A program made the position numbers and the translations under genes. Shown here piece by piece: positions 9,247 through 15,721 of a stretch of 25,522 nucleotides of DNA. Under the pieces are notes generated by a model, which was given only the letters and a program-made list of their open reading frames with translations, was not told the origin of the DNA and searched no databases. This DNA is from Fibrobacter sp. UBA4375 (GTDB lineage Bacteria > Fibrobacterota > Fibrobacteria > Fibrobacterales > Fibrobacteraceae). The stretch covers positions 1-25,522 of the forward strand of contig DGRZ01000113.1 of assembly GCA_002391195.1 (NCBI GenBank), read 5' to 3'. Within the stretch, counting starts at the first letter, position 1, and each line of letters starts with the position of its first letter.

Positions 9247-9417
9247 ATGAACAGCAAGCCGGGCGTTGCGGGCTGGCGTATGAAGCCCGCTAGAAGGGGT
9301 AGCGGATGCCGTTTCGGCAGAAGCGAGGGGAAGGCTTTCCCCGTAACCCTGGATCCTTCGCGCAGTCGCGCTCTGGATGACCCTGGTCTATTTCGAAACT
9401 GGCTCGAAGTATCCTGA
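9247..9417 (+). other. Spacer between dapF and dapL with repeat-like sequence
   Basis: A hairpin GGGGAA-GGCT-TTCCCC sits at 9327-9342. A segment around 9348-9386 (CTGGATCC...CTCTGGATGACC) looks like a dispersed REP-like repeat. A 56-codon frame opens at 9247 but is made largely of this repeat and has no family resemblance. No convincing terminator was seen, so dapF-dapL read-through is possible. Confidence 0.4.
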
Positions 9418-9478
9418 ACCTCGAGCCTCGGGCCTCGAACCTCATAACCTAACCACTGTTTACTAACCACTGACCACT
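9418..9478 (+). repeat. Degenerate 7-bp tandem repeat array before dapL
   Basis: The spacer reads in steps of seven: ACCTCGA, GCCTCGG, GCCTCGA, ACCTCAT, then AACCACT, GTTTACT, AACCACT, GACCACT. It ends five bases before the dapL ATG and takes the place of a recognisable ribosome binding site. Similar heptamer arrays occur at 10697-10790 and 13747-13828. Confidence 0.7.
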
Positions 9479-9482
9479 TATT

Positions 9483-10691
9483 ATGAACGAATCAATCATC
9501 AATCCAAATTACGATCTTCTTCCCGGCAGCTACCTCTTTTCTACCATCGCCAAGAAGATTGCCGAATATCAGGGCAAAAAGCCCGATGCCGACATCATCC
9601 GCCTGGGAATCGGCGACGTGACCACGCCGCTTGTTCCCGAAGTTATCAAGGCCATGCACAAGGCTGTTGACGAGATGGCGGAGAAGGGGACTTTCCGCGG
9701 GTACGGGCCCGAGCAGGGCTACGACTTTTTGCGGCAGGCCATTGTGGCGGGGGAGTACACCTCCCGCGGGATTGAGATGGATCCGGAAGATATCTTTGTC
9801 AGCGACGGTTCCAAGTGCGATGTAGCAAACATTCAGGAACTTTTTACAGAAAATGTAAAAGTTGCCATTCCGGACCCCGTCTATCCGGTCTATCTGGACT
9901 CCAACGTGATGGCCGGTCGCGCGGGCGTGTTGCAAAATGACGGACATTTTTCTAAGGTCACCTACCTGGCGTCCACCGCCGAGAACAACTTCCAGCCGGA
10001 CCTGCCCAAGAATCCGGTGCAGATGATTTACCTCTGCAGCCCGAACAACCCCACTGGCACTGTGCTCAGCCGCGAGACCCTGCAGAAGTTCGTGGATTAC
10101 GCCAACGAGAACGGTGCGATAATACTCTTCGATGGCGCCTACAACTGCTACATCCAGGACGAGTCGCTGCCCCATTCCATTTTCGAGATTCCGGGAGCCC
10201 GCACCTGCGCTATCGAGTTCCGCAGTTTCAGCAAGACGGCGGGCTTTACCGGTGTGCGTTGCGCCTACACGGTAATCCCCCACGAACTTTCGAAACTCCA
10301 TTCCATGTGGAACCGTCGCCAGTGTACCAAGTTCAACGGCGTGAGCTACGTGACCCAACGTGCCGCCGAGGCCATCTACAGTCCGGTCGGCTGGCGAGAG
10401 ACCAAAGAAGTCATTGCGGGCTACATGCGCACGGCTGGGGTTATCCGCAAGGAACTTGCCGAGGCTGGCTATACCGTGTTCGGCGGCGAGCATGCTCCCT
10501 ACATCTGGTGGAAGATCGAAGGCGGAGAAAAATCCTTCGATTTCTTTGACCGTCTGCTTGCCACCTGCGAAGTGGTGGGTACACCCGGTAGCGGTTTCGG
10601 TCCTTGCGGCGAAGGGTATTTCCGCCTGACCGCCTTCGGTGACTACCAGCGCACCTGCGAAGCCCTCAGGAGAATCAGGGAGAAATTATAA
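9483..10691 (+). CDS. dapL: LL-diaminopimelate aminotransferase
   Basis: This PLP enzyme converts tetrahydrodipicolinate directly to LL-diaminopimelate with glutamate as amino donor, bypassing succinylated or acetylated intermediates. DapF then acts on its product, so the neighbours are consecutive pathway steps. The 402 residues begin with the DapL-like NPNYDLLPGSYLF and contain RLGIGDVT, PDPVYPVYLD, CSPNNPTG and the PLP-lysine segment SFSKTAGFTG (Lys251). The start lacks a Shine-Dalgarno sequence; a heptamer-repeat array precedes it directly. A palindrome inside the gene (9843-9859) resembles the activator sites but is probably chance. Confidence 0.95.
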   Translation: MNESIINPNYDLLPGSYLFSTIAKKIAEYQGKKPDADIIRLGIGDVTTPLVPEVIKAMHKAVDEMAEKGTFRGYGPEQGYDFLRQAIVAGEYTSRGIEMDPEDIFVSDGSKCDVANIQELFTENVKVAIPDPVYPVYLDSNVMAGRAGVLQNDGHFSKVTYLASTAENNFQPDLPKNPVQMIYLCSPNNPTGTVLSRETLQKFVDYANENGAIILFDGAYNCYIQDESLPHSIFEIPGARTCAIEFRSFSKTAGFTGVRCAYTVIPHELSKLHSMWNRRQCTKFNGVSYVTQRAAEAIYSPVGWRETKEVIAGYMRTAGVIRKELAEAGYTVFGGEHAPYIWWKIEGGEKSFDFFDRLLATCEVVGTPGSGFGPCGEGYFRLTAFGDYQRTCEALRRIREKL

Positions 10692-10696
10692 TCTAA

Positions 10697-10790
10697 TTCG
10701 GATTTCAGATTTCGGATTTCGAAATTATAATAACTCTGAAATCTGAACTCTGAAATCTGAACTCGTTGAACCACTGACCACTGATTACTA
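10697..10790 (+). repeat. Degenerate 7-bp tandem repeat array before the sigma-54 activator gene
   Basis: Heptamers run TTCGGAT, TTCAGAT, TTCGGAT, TTCGAAA, then TCTGAAA, TCTGAAC, TCTGAAA, TCTGAAC, then ACCACTG, ACCACTG, ATTACTA. The first block is the inverse complement of the second (TTCAGATTTC against GAAATCTGAA), so the region can fold into a hairpin. It fills the spacer up to four bases before the next ATG. Confidence 0.75.
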
Positions 10791-10794
10791 TCTT

Positions 10795-12318
10795 ATGTCC
10801 ATGCCAATTCCCATCGGTTCCGAAATTTCGGTTATTCAAAAAATCAGCGTCGCCATCATCCACGAGCGCAACGTGGAAAAGCTGCTGGAAAACGTGCTCG
10901 GCATTCTTGAATCCGAACTGGGCATGTTGCGGGGCACTTTCGCGCTCCTCTTTGGCGACACCCTCAAGATCGAGGCGTCCCGGGGGCTCGACGAATCCGA
11001 AAAACAGCGTGGATTGTACCGGATGGGCGAGGGCATTACGGGCCATGTAGCGGAGCGGGGCATCAGTCACGTGATTCCCGACCTGCGCAAGGATTCCCGC
11101 TTCTTGAACCGCACGGGGAGCCGTCATTACGAAAACCAGGTGGCCTTCATCTGCGTGCCTCTGATTCACGACGGCCAGGTCATCGGCACGCTCTCCATTG
11201 ACCGTCCGGTGGATGGTGCGACGGACTTGGACCGGGACGTGGCCCTGCTGGAAATTATCGCCAACATCACGGGCGATGCCGCCAACGAATGTATCGAGCT
11301 GCACAACGAACGCGAAGCCATGCTGGAAGAAAACCGCAAGCTCCGCGACATGCTTTCTAACAATCCGGGCGACCTGGTGGGTAACTGCCGGGAGATGCAG
11401 CTGATTTATGAACAGGTACGCCAGGTAGCTCCCAGCGACGCTACGGTCTTGATTCGCGGCGGGAGCGGTACGGGTAAAGAGATGATAGCCCGTGCTATTG
11501 TGAATTTGTCTGCAAGAAAGGACAAACCCTTTATTACCCTGAACTGTGCGGCCCTCCCGGAAAACCTGGTAGAAAGCGAACTGTTCGGTCACGAGAAGGG
11601 TGCCTTTACGGGAGCGGTGAACCGCCGTATCGGCCGCGCCGAAGCCGCCAACGGAGGCACGCTCTTTTTGGACGAAATCGGTGACCTTACCATGCAGACC
11701 CAGGTGAAGCTCTTGCGGTTCTTGCAGGAGCGCACCTTCAGTAGGGTAGGCAGCAACGAGGAACTCCATTCGGACGTTCGTTTTTTGGCGGCCACCAGCC
11801 GTAATCTGGAAGAACTCATCGCTCAGGGCAAGTTCCGCGAAGACCTTTTCTACCGCCTGAATATTTTCCCCATTTCCATGCCCGACCTGGCTAAGCGTAA
11901 GTCCGACATTATCTTGCTGGCGGAACATTTCATCGAGAAGATGAACCTGCGCTACGCGAAGAAGGTGGTACGGCTCTCGACGACGGCCATCAATCTGCTC
12001 ATGAGCTACCACTGGCCGGGCAACGTCCGCGAACTGGAAAACTGCATGGAACGGGCGGTGCTTACTGCAAGCGACGACTGCATCCACAGCTACAACTTGC
12101 CGCCATCGCTCCAAACCAGTCTCAGCACGGGACAGTCAGGTGTCACCAGCACGAAAATTGCGCCTCTCGACGTGATGCTGAACAACTACGAACGTGAAAT
12201 CATCACCGAGGCCATCAAGCGCAACAACGGAAACCTTTCCGCTGCGGGCCGCGACCTGGGCGTATCGCCCCGTATGATGAACTACCGCATGAACAAGCTT
12301 GGCATCAAGTCAAAATAA
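10795..12318 (+). CDS. Sigma-54-dependent transcriptional activator, NifA-like (GAF-AAA+-HTH)
   Basis: An enhancer-binding protein that would use ATP to open sigma-54 promoters. The 507 residues show an N-terminal GAF sensor (about 10-165), a AAA+ domain with Walker A GGSGTGKE (222-229), the sigma-54-contacting loop GAFTGA (269-274) and Walker B LFLDEI (Asp293-Glu294), and a C-terminal Fis-type helix-turn-helix (about 479-500, NLSAAGRDLGVSPRMMNYRM). There is no response-regulator receiver domain, so it is NifA/NorR-like rather than NtrC-like. The start has no Shine-Dalgarno sequence; ATG 10801 is an alternative. It lies last in the dapF strand group and next to three sigma-54 promoters, which makes it their likely activator. 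The effector sensed by GAF is unknown. Confidence 0.92.
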   Translation: MSMPIPIGSEISVIQKISVAIIHERNVEKLLENVLGILESELGMLRGTFALLFGDTLKIEASRGLDESEKQRGLYRMGEGITGHVAERGISHVIPDLRKDSRFLNRTGSRHYENQVAFICVPLIHDGQVIGTLSIDRPVDGATDLDRDVALLEIIANITGDAANECIELHNEREAMLEENRKLRDMLSNNPGDLVGNCREMQLIYEQVRQVAPSDATVLIRGGSGTGKEMIARAIVNLSARKDKPFITLNCAALPENLVESELFGHEKGAFTGAVNRRIGRAEAANGGTLFLDEIGDLTMQTQVKLLRFLQERTFSRVGSNEELHSDVRFLAATSRNLEELIAQGKFREDLFYRLNIFPISMPDLAKRKSDIILLAEHFIEKMNLRYAKKVVRLSTTAINLLMSYHWPGNVRELENCMERAVLTASDDCIHSYNLPPSLQTSLSTGQSGVTSTKIAPLDVMLNNYEREIITEAIKRNNGNLSAAGRDLGVSPRMMNYRMNKLGIKSK

Positions 12319-12348
12319 AACATTGCATTTGTGCGCCACCATTTTGTT

Positions 12349-12372
12349 AAGCCCGCCCTGAGTGGGCTTTTT
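12349..12372 (+). terminator. Terminator after the sigma-54 activator gene
   Basis: AAGCCC (12349-12354) pairs with GGGCTT (12364-12369) around a nine-base loop, and a short run of five T follows. It separates the plus-strand group from the convergent amtB gene. Confidence 0.75.
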
Positions 12373-12394
12373 CTATATCGTCAAGGTACGACAT

Positions 12395-12427
12395 TAAAAA
12401 AATCCCGCAGGATTTCTCCCGCGGGAT
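12395..12427 (-). terminator. Terminator of the glnK-amtB unit
   Basis: Read on the minus strand, ATCCCGC and GCGGGAT (7-bp stem, 12427-12421 with 12408-12402) are followed directly by seven T (12401-12395). It lies 24 bases past the amtB stop. Confidence 0.85.
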
Positions 12428-12450
12428 AGCCTCTATTTATGGAGTATAAC

Positions 12451-13716
12451 TTACATGTTGCTGAAGATCTGGAATCCGCTGTAGGCTTCTTGACCGTGTT
12501 CGCTTTGGTCGAGACCGCGAAGTTCTTGTCTTTCAGTAACGCGCAGTCCGATAGTCTTCTTGATGACGTAGAAGATGAGGCTTGCGGCTGCGAAGCAGGG
12601 CACTGCGTAAGCAAGCACGCCAACAGCCTGCGTTCCCAGCGTGTAATCGCCCGTCATGTCAAAGATACCCACGGCAATCGTACCCCACACGCCGTTCACC
12701 AGGTGAACAGAGAGGGCTCCGACCGGGTCGTCCAAGTGCAGGCGGTCGAACATGAATACTGCGCCGACTACGAGTACGCCAGCGATGGCGCCAATAATCC
12801 AGGAAGATAGCGGGGTTACCACGTCGGCACCGGCAGTGATGGCAACGAGACCGGCAAGGCAGCCGTTCAAGGCCATAGTGGCGTCGGGCTTCTTGGAGAC
12901 AATCCAGCTGGTGAGTGTCGCGGTAATGATGCCTGCAACAGCGGCGAGGTTCGTGGTCACTAAAATCCAGCTAGTAGCCTTCGGGTCGCCAGAGAGAGCG
13001 GAACCGGCGTTGAATCCCCACCAACCGAACCACAGCATGAACACGCCGATGGTAGCGAGCGGAATGTTGTGAGCCGGAATGGCATGCACCTTGCCGCCCA
13101 CATACTTGCCGATACGGGGTCCAAGAATCATCACGCCGGCAAGCGCTGCCCAGCCACCTACGGAGTGCACCAGCGTAGAACCTGCCAGGTCATGGAAACC
13201 GTGTGCACCGAGGGTCGAGAGCCAGCCGCCGCCCCATGTCCAGCTACCCACGATGGGGTACACAAAGGCCACGTAGATGACGGTGAAGATGAGGAAGGAA
13301 TGGAGCTTCACGCGTTCTGCGACGGCACCCGAGACGATGGTGGCTGCGGTGGCGGCGAACATGGCCTGGAAAAGCCAGTCTGCAAACAACGTAAAGTGCC
13401 CGTTGTAGGCAGCGGTGAAGCTGTCCGGGTTAGCCCAATCGCCGATACCCAGGCCCGCGAATCCGAGAATCCCGTTGAAGGTTCCCGGATACATGAGGCC
13501 AAAGCCCAGCAGGGCATACATGGTGATGCCGATGGCGGGAACCGCGATGTTCTTGAACGCGACGTTCGCCGAGCACTTGGCCCGCACAAGACCCGCTTCT
13601 ACGCAGGCAAAGCCGAGACCCATGATAAACACCAGCATGGCGCTAATCATGATCCAGATGTTTTCTGTCATAAAGATGGCGTCGCTGACAGGTACGACTT
13701 GTGTAACTTCGTTCAT
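12451..13716 (-). CDS. amtB: Ammonium transporter (Amt/MEP/Rh family)
   Basis: An inner-membrane ammonium channel of 421 residues with about eleven hydrophobic segments. The twin pore histidines are present: His184 (STLVHSVGGW) and His338 (SVHLVNGVWG). The family segments FACVEAGLVR and FKNIAVPAIG near the N-terminus and WGGGWLSTLGAHGFHDLAGS in the middle also match. The start at 13716 is supported by an AGAGGAA ribosome site. It lies 115 bases after glnK on the same strand, the classic PII-Amt pairing. PII probably docks on the cytoplasmic face and gates the channel. Expression likely comes from the sigma-54 promoter before glnK. Confidence 0.96.
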   Translation of the reverse strand: MNEVTQVVPVSDAIFMTENIWIMISAMLVFIMGLGFACVEAGLVRAKCSANVAFKNIAVPAIGITMYALLGFGLMYPGTFNGILGFAGLGIGDWANPDSFTAAYNGHFTLFADWLFQAMFAATAATIVSGAVAERVKLHSFLIFTVIYVAFVYPIVGSWTWGGGWLSTLGAHGFHDLAGSTLVHSVGGWAALAGVMILGPRIGKYVGGKVHAIPAHNIPLATIGVFMLWFGWWGFNAGSALSGDPKATSWILVTTNLAAVAGIITATLTSWIVSKKPDATMALNGCLAGLVAITAGADVVTPLSSWIIGAIAGVLVVGAVFMFDRLHLDDPVGALSVHLVNGVWGTIAVGIFDMTGDYTLGTQAVGVLAYAVPCFAAASLIFYVIKKTIGLRVTERQELRGLDQSEHGQEAYSGFQIFSNM

Positions 13717-13746
13717 TGGTAAAATTCCTCTTGAAAAATTGTTGTT

Positions 13747-13828
13747 AGGGGATAGGATTTAGGATCTAGGATCTAGGGGTGAATGAAGGGCGAAAAATCA
13801 CTAGCCTCTAAATCCTAGTCTCTAGCCC
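13747..13828 (-). repeat. Inverted heptamer-repeat array between glnK and amtB
   Basis: Plus-strand heptamers AGGGGAT, AGGATTT, AGGATCT, AGGATCT, AGGGGTG (13747-13781) are followed after a 19-base gap by CTAGCCT, CTAAATC, CTAGTCT, CTAGCCC (13801-13828). The second block is roughly the reverse complement of the first, so the glnK-amtB transcript can form a long imperfect hairpin here. It could tune amtB relative to glnK. Confidence 0.7.
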
Positions 13829-13831
13829 CTT

Positions 13832-14173
13832 TTATCCAATCGCCTCCGGGCCCGTTTCTCCGGTGCGGATGCGGATGCACTGTTCAAGGCTTGTGACGAA
13901 AATCTTTCCGTCACCGATTTCGCCGGAGCGAGCGCCCTTGATGATGGCGTCGATGCAGGGCTGCACGAATTCGTCGTTTACCGCAATCTTGAGGCAGATC
14001 TTCTTGAGCAAATTCACTTCGGTCACCACACCGCGGAAGCGCTGGTTATAGCCCTTCTGCTGGCCGCAGCCGAGCACGTTGGTTACTGACATCTTGAAAA
14101 TGTTGTTTTCGTAAAGCGCTTGCTTCACGAGATTGAGTCGTTCGGGTTGGATATAAGCCGTAACGAGTTTCAT
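13832..14173 (-). CDS. glnK: PII signal-transduction protein without the uridylylation tyrosine
   Basis: A 113-residue PII regulator that reads 2-oxoglutarate and ATP/ADP and typically controls Amt. It has the N-terminal MKLVTAYIQPERL, the T-loop start GCGQQKG, and the signature GEIGDGKIFVTSLEQCIRIR. By ungapped alignment with E. coli GlnK, position 51 is Thr instead of the uridylylated Tyr, and position 46 is Phe instead of Tyr. Control by UMP addition at Tyr51 is therefore not possible. Start 14173 is chosen because it matches the family N-terminus, has an AAGGAC ribosome site, and lies downstream of the predicted sigma-54 +1 at 14214. The longer frame from 14221 begins upstream of that +1. 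Confidence 0.95.
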   Translation of the reverse strand: MKLVTAYIQPERLNLVKQALYENNIFKMSVTNVLGCGQQKGYNQRFRGVVTEVNLLKKICLKIAVNDEFVQPCIDAIIKGARSGEIGDGKIFVTSLEQCIRIRTGETGPEAIG

Positions 14174-14224
14174 GGCGCTTGTCCTTGTTTTCATTCCAAG
14201 GAATTTTGGAATTCGCGCCATATA

Positions 14225-14240
14225 TGCAAAGAGCGTGCCA
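14225..14240 (-). promoter_or_regulatory. Sigma-54 promoter of glnK-amtB
   Basis: On the minus strand TGGCAC (14240-14235), GCTCT, TTGCA (14229-14225) is an exact -24/-12 element. Transcription is predicted at about 14214, giving a 41-base leader before glnK. This is the third exact copy in the window, each before a nitrogen or amino-acid gene. Confidence 0.85.
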
Positions 14241-14312
14241 AAAAAGAGAAATGCGCGAAATTTCGCGAAAAACGGCGAAATCGCGGGGAAAATGAAAGAA
14301 AACTGCGCTGGC

Positions 14313-14361
14313 TTTACGGATAATGTTTTTCGTTTATTGAATAATATCCAAAAAACGTAAA
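14313..14361 (-). promoter_or_regulatory. Candidate degenerate activator sites of glnK
   Basis: Two weak matches to TTTACAA-N3-TTGTAAA lie here. 14345-14361 matches 5/7 in each arm; 14313-14329 matches 5/7 and 3/7. Centres are 32 bp apart, at about -139 and -107 from the predicted start at 14214. The spacing matches gltB and dapF better than the sequence does. In AT-rich DNA such matches can be chance. Confidence 0.35.
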
Positions 14362-14384
14362 ATCCCTGCCGCGCAAGGACAGGG
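14356..14384 (-). terminator. Probable terminator of the GNAT gene
   Basis: On the minus strand CCCTG and CAGGG form a short stem (14384-14380 with 14368-14364) around an 11-base loop, followed by ATTTTACG and then six T. It is 40 bases past the GNAT stop. The stem is short, so confidence is moderate. Confidence 0.5.
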
Positions 14385-14423
14385 TGTGACGAATAAAGTA
14401 ATCTTGTTTTTTGCGGAAGAGAA

Positions 14424-14903
14424 TTACAGTTCGTGATAGTACGGGCAAATGTTTTCGTAATGCCCGTCCTTCATTCGGAAACCTTTCGGGATAGTTCCGA
14501 GCTGGACAAATCCGAGGCGTTCGTACAGGTGCCGCGCGTGCGTGTTGCTTTCTACGACGGCATTGAACTGCAAGACTCCGAAGCCGTGTTTTTTAGCTTG
14601 TTCGAGACAGTCCTTCACGAGCATTTCGCCGATGTGCTTGCCTCTGGATTCCGAAGCGACCGCGTAGCTCGCATTTGAAATGTGCCCGCAACGTCCCACG
14701 TTATTCGGGTGCAGAATATATAGGCCGAAAATCTTGCCGCCCTCTTCGGCGACGGCGCAGTAGGTCTGTGCGGCAAAGAACTGCCTGCCGCTTTCGGGTG
14801 TGAGCAAGTCCTCTTGCGGGAAGGCGATGCCGTCTTCGACCACCTCGTTCCAGATGCGGATCATTGCCGCAAGGTCCGCTTCGCTGTATTGCCTGATAAT
14901 CAT
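14424..14903 (-). CDS. GNAT-family N-acetyltransferase
   Basis: A 159-residue single-domain acetyltransferase. The acetyl-CoA binding segment ASESRGKHIGEMLVKDCL fits the Q/RxxGxG/A motif of the superfamily at about residues 84-101, and NTHARHLYERLGFVQLG is the usual C-terminal part. The N-terminus (MIIRQYSEADLAAMIRIWNE) is typical, so the start is plausible although its ribosome site is weak. The overall pattern resembles phosphinothricin or L-amino-acid acetyltransferase-like members, but the substrate cannot be read from sequence. It is transcribed toward glnK and separated from it by a probable terminator. Confidence 0.9.
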   Translation of the reverse strand: MIIRQYSEADLAAMIRIWNEVVEDGIAFPQEDLLTPESGRQFFAAQTYCAVAEEGGKIFGLYILHPNNVGRCGHISNASYAVASESRGKHIGEMLVKDCLEQAKKHGFGVLQFNAVVESNTHARHLYERLGFVQLGTIPKGFRMKDGHYENICPYYHEL

Positions 14904-14989
14904 CGCGGGAAAGATAGAAAATTTACGCTTTCGCAGAAAAGACCTGTTTTATGAGGCTGGGTCTCTGAACTTACAGGAAAAGAGCGTTC

Positions 14990-15007
14990 CCGCACATATA
15001 TGTGCGG
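14990..15007. repeat. 18-bp perfect palindrome
   Basis: CCGCACATATATGTGCGG is self-complementary over its full length. It lies just upstream of the structured repeat at 15012-15120 and downstream of no obvious gene end. It could be an operator or a cruciform; nothing in the sequence decides. Confidence 0.5.
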
Positions 15008-15011
15008 TCGG

Positions 15012-15120
15012 GCTATATTCTAGGGGCAATCGCCTGCGCTTACGCTTGTCGCTTGCCTCCTAGAACCAAGCCTCGCTACGCGAGTCTTGTCCCCAAGGGG
15101 TCACTATCCCAAACGCAAAA
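15012..15120 (+). repeat. Structured dispersed repeat, copy 1
   Basis: This element recurs at 21065-21222. Stem 1 pairs TTCTAGGGGCAA (15018-15029) with TTGCCTCCTAGAA (15053-15065), 12 bp with one bulge. A small inner hairpin GCG-CTTA-CGC lies inside it. Stem 2 is CAAGcCTCGC-TAC-GCGAGtCTTG (15067-15089). CCCCAAGGGG follows at 15091-15100. Differences from copy 2 keep pairing in stems 1 and 2, which suggests selection on the fold or a palindromic mobile origin. It has no coding appearance. Confidence 0.7.
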
Positions 15121-15121
15121 G

Positions 15122-15400
15122 CTACTTCCTAAATAGGTCCGAATGTGTTCCCATGCGGACCATTTCTAAAATAAGTTCGTTTTCTTGAATGCGATAGATG
15201 ACTACCAAATCAGGATGCAGGTGGAAATCCCGATGGTTTCTCCTGTTGTTGGATAACTAGTGATCCTTGTATTTCGGATCAAGTTCTTCTCTATTGCGAA
15301 GTTTGTTTACGATTGCTTCGAATTCGGACAAATCATAGCCACGTTTCTGGGCAAGTTTGTAATCTTTCTTGAACTGGTTCGTAAACCGTAAATCAAGCAT
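15122..15400 (-). pseudogene. YafQ-like mRNA-interferase toxin, interrupted by an amber codon
   Basis: The frame starts at ATG 15400, inside the end of the antitoxin gene (8-base overlap ATGCTTGA). It encodes LRFTNQFKKDYKLAQKRGYD, a typical YafQ/RelE-superfamily start. Codon 48 is TAG (15259-15257), where relatives have the Pro of a DHPLSG-like segment. The same frame then continues with HLHPDLVVIYRI and VRMGTHSDLF to TAG 15124-15122, so the rest of the fold, including the C-terminal catalytic HSDLF, is still readable. Total would be 92 residues, the family size. A single nonsense codon, not a frameshift, breaks it. The toxin is probably inactive unless the codon is read through. Confidence 0.85.
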
Positions 15401-15599
15401 TCAAAGCCGCCATGAAATCGCTGGTATTCTTGTAAACGGGGCTGAGATTTTTCCCGGCTTCGCTTTCTGCCATAACCTTGGCGGTAAGATCGTTCGGTTC
15501 TTCTTCAGATGTTTCCATATAGATATCCTTGCGAAGTTGCAACAAACTCTCTATAACGCTCAAAAACGGCATATCGACATTTCTCAAGGTAACAATCAT
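15393..15599 (-). CDS. Antitoxin paired with the broken YafQ-like toxin
   Basis: A 68-residue protein starting MIVTLRNVDMPFLSVIESLL, similar to short antitoxins that precede YafQ/RelE toxins. A strong GGAGGT ribosome site lies just upstream of ATG 15599. Its stop overlaps the toxin start. It carries its own promoter-like sequence at 15623-15651. The partner toxin has a premature stop, so the antitoxin may be an orphan that only autoregulates. The family assignment rests mainly on context. Confidence 0.7.
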   Translation of the reverse strand: MIVTLRNVDMPFLSVIESLLQLRKDIYMETSEEEPNDLTAKVMAESEAGKNLSPVYKNTSDFMAALNA

Positions 15600-15721
15600 A
15601 ATTTACCTCCGTTTTCAAGACTAATATACATTTTTCTGTGCGAAAACGCAAGTTTTTGCCCCGCCTTGCCTCCAAGGACAAATGCGGATATCAGGACATT
15701 TGTCTCAAGCAGGATTTTCAT
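15596..15721 (-). pseudogene. N-terminal stump of a PIN-domain (VapC-like) toxin
   Basis: The frame starts at ATG 15721, overlapping the upstream antitoxin stop by one base (TGATG). The first residues MKILLETNVLISAFVLGGKA match the N-terminus of PIN-domain RNases, where MKILLDTNVLISA is usual. The first catalytic Asp is Glu here. After about residue 25 the resemblance ends and the frame stops at codon 42, inside the start of the next antitoxin gene. More than two thirds of a normal PIN toxin of about 130 residues is missing. A deletion that brought in the YafQ-type module is the likely cause. Confidence 0.75.
15623..15651 (-). promoter_or_regulatory. Promoter-like element of the YafQ-type module
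   Basis: On the minus strand TTGCGT (15651-15646), 17 bases, TATATT (15628-15623). The same TTGC-N16/17-TATATT shape precedes 15945 and both genes of the 22.8-kb divergent pair. It lies inside the PIN stump. Confidence 0.55.

Noticed and set aside
9247..9417. A 56-codon frame directly after dapF
   Set aside because: Most of its sequence comes from a REP-like repeat and a hairpin, it has no ribosome site of its own, and it resembles no family.
9420..9478. A CRISPR-like array
   Set aside because: The repeated unit is only 7 bp, degenerate and without spacers, and no cas gene is present.
14174..14221. An N-terminal extension of the PII protein
   Set aside because: The ATG at 14221 lies upstream of the predicted sigma-54 +1 at 14214, and the PII family begins at MKLVTA.
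15091..15100. CCCCAAGGGG as a simple hairpin
   Set aside because: A two-base loop cannot form; it must pair elsewhere or act as DNA, so it is described only as part of the larger element.
15012..15120. A tRNA-like gene in the structured repeat
   Set aside because: The stems do not give an acceptor, anticodon and T-arm layout, and there is no T-loop consensus.
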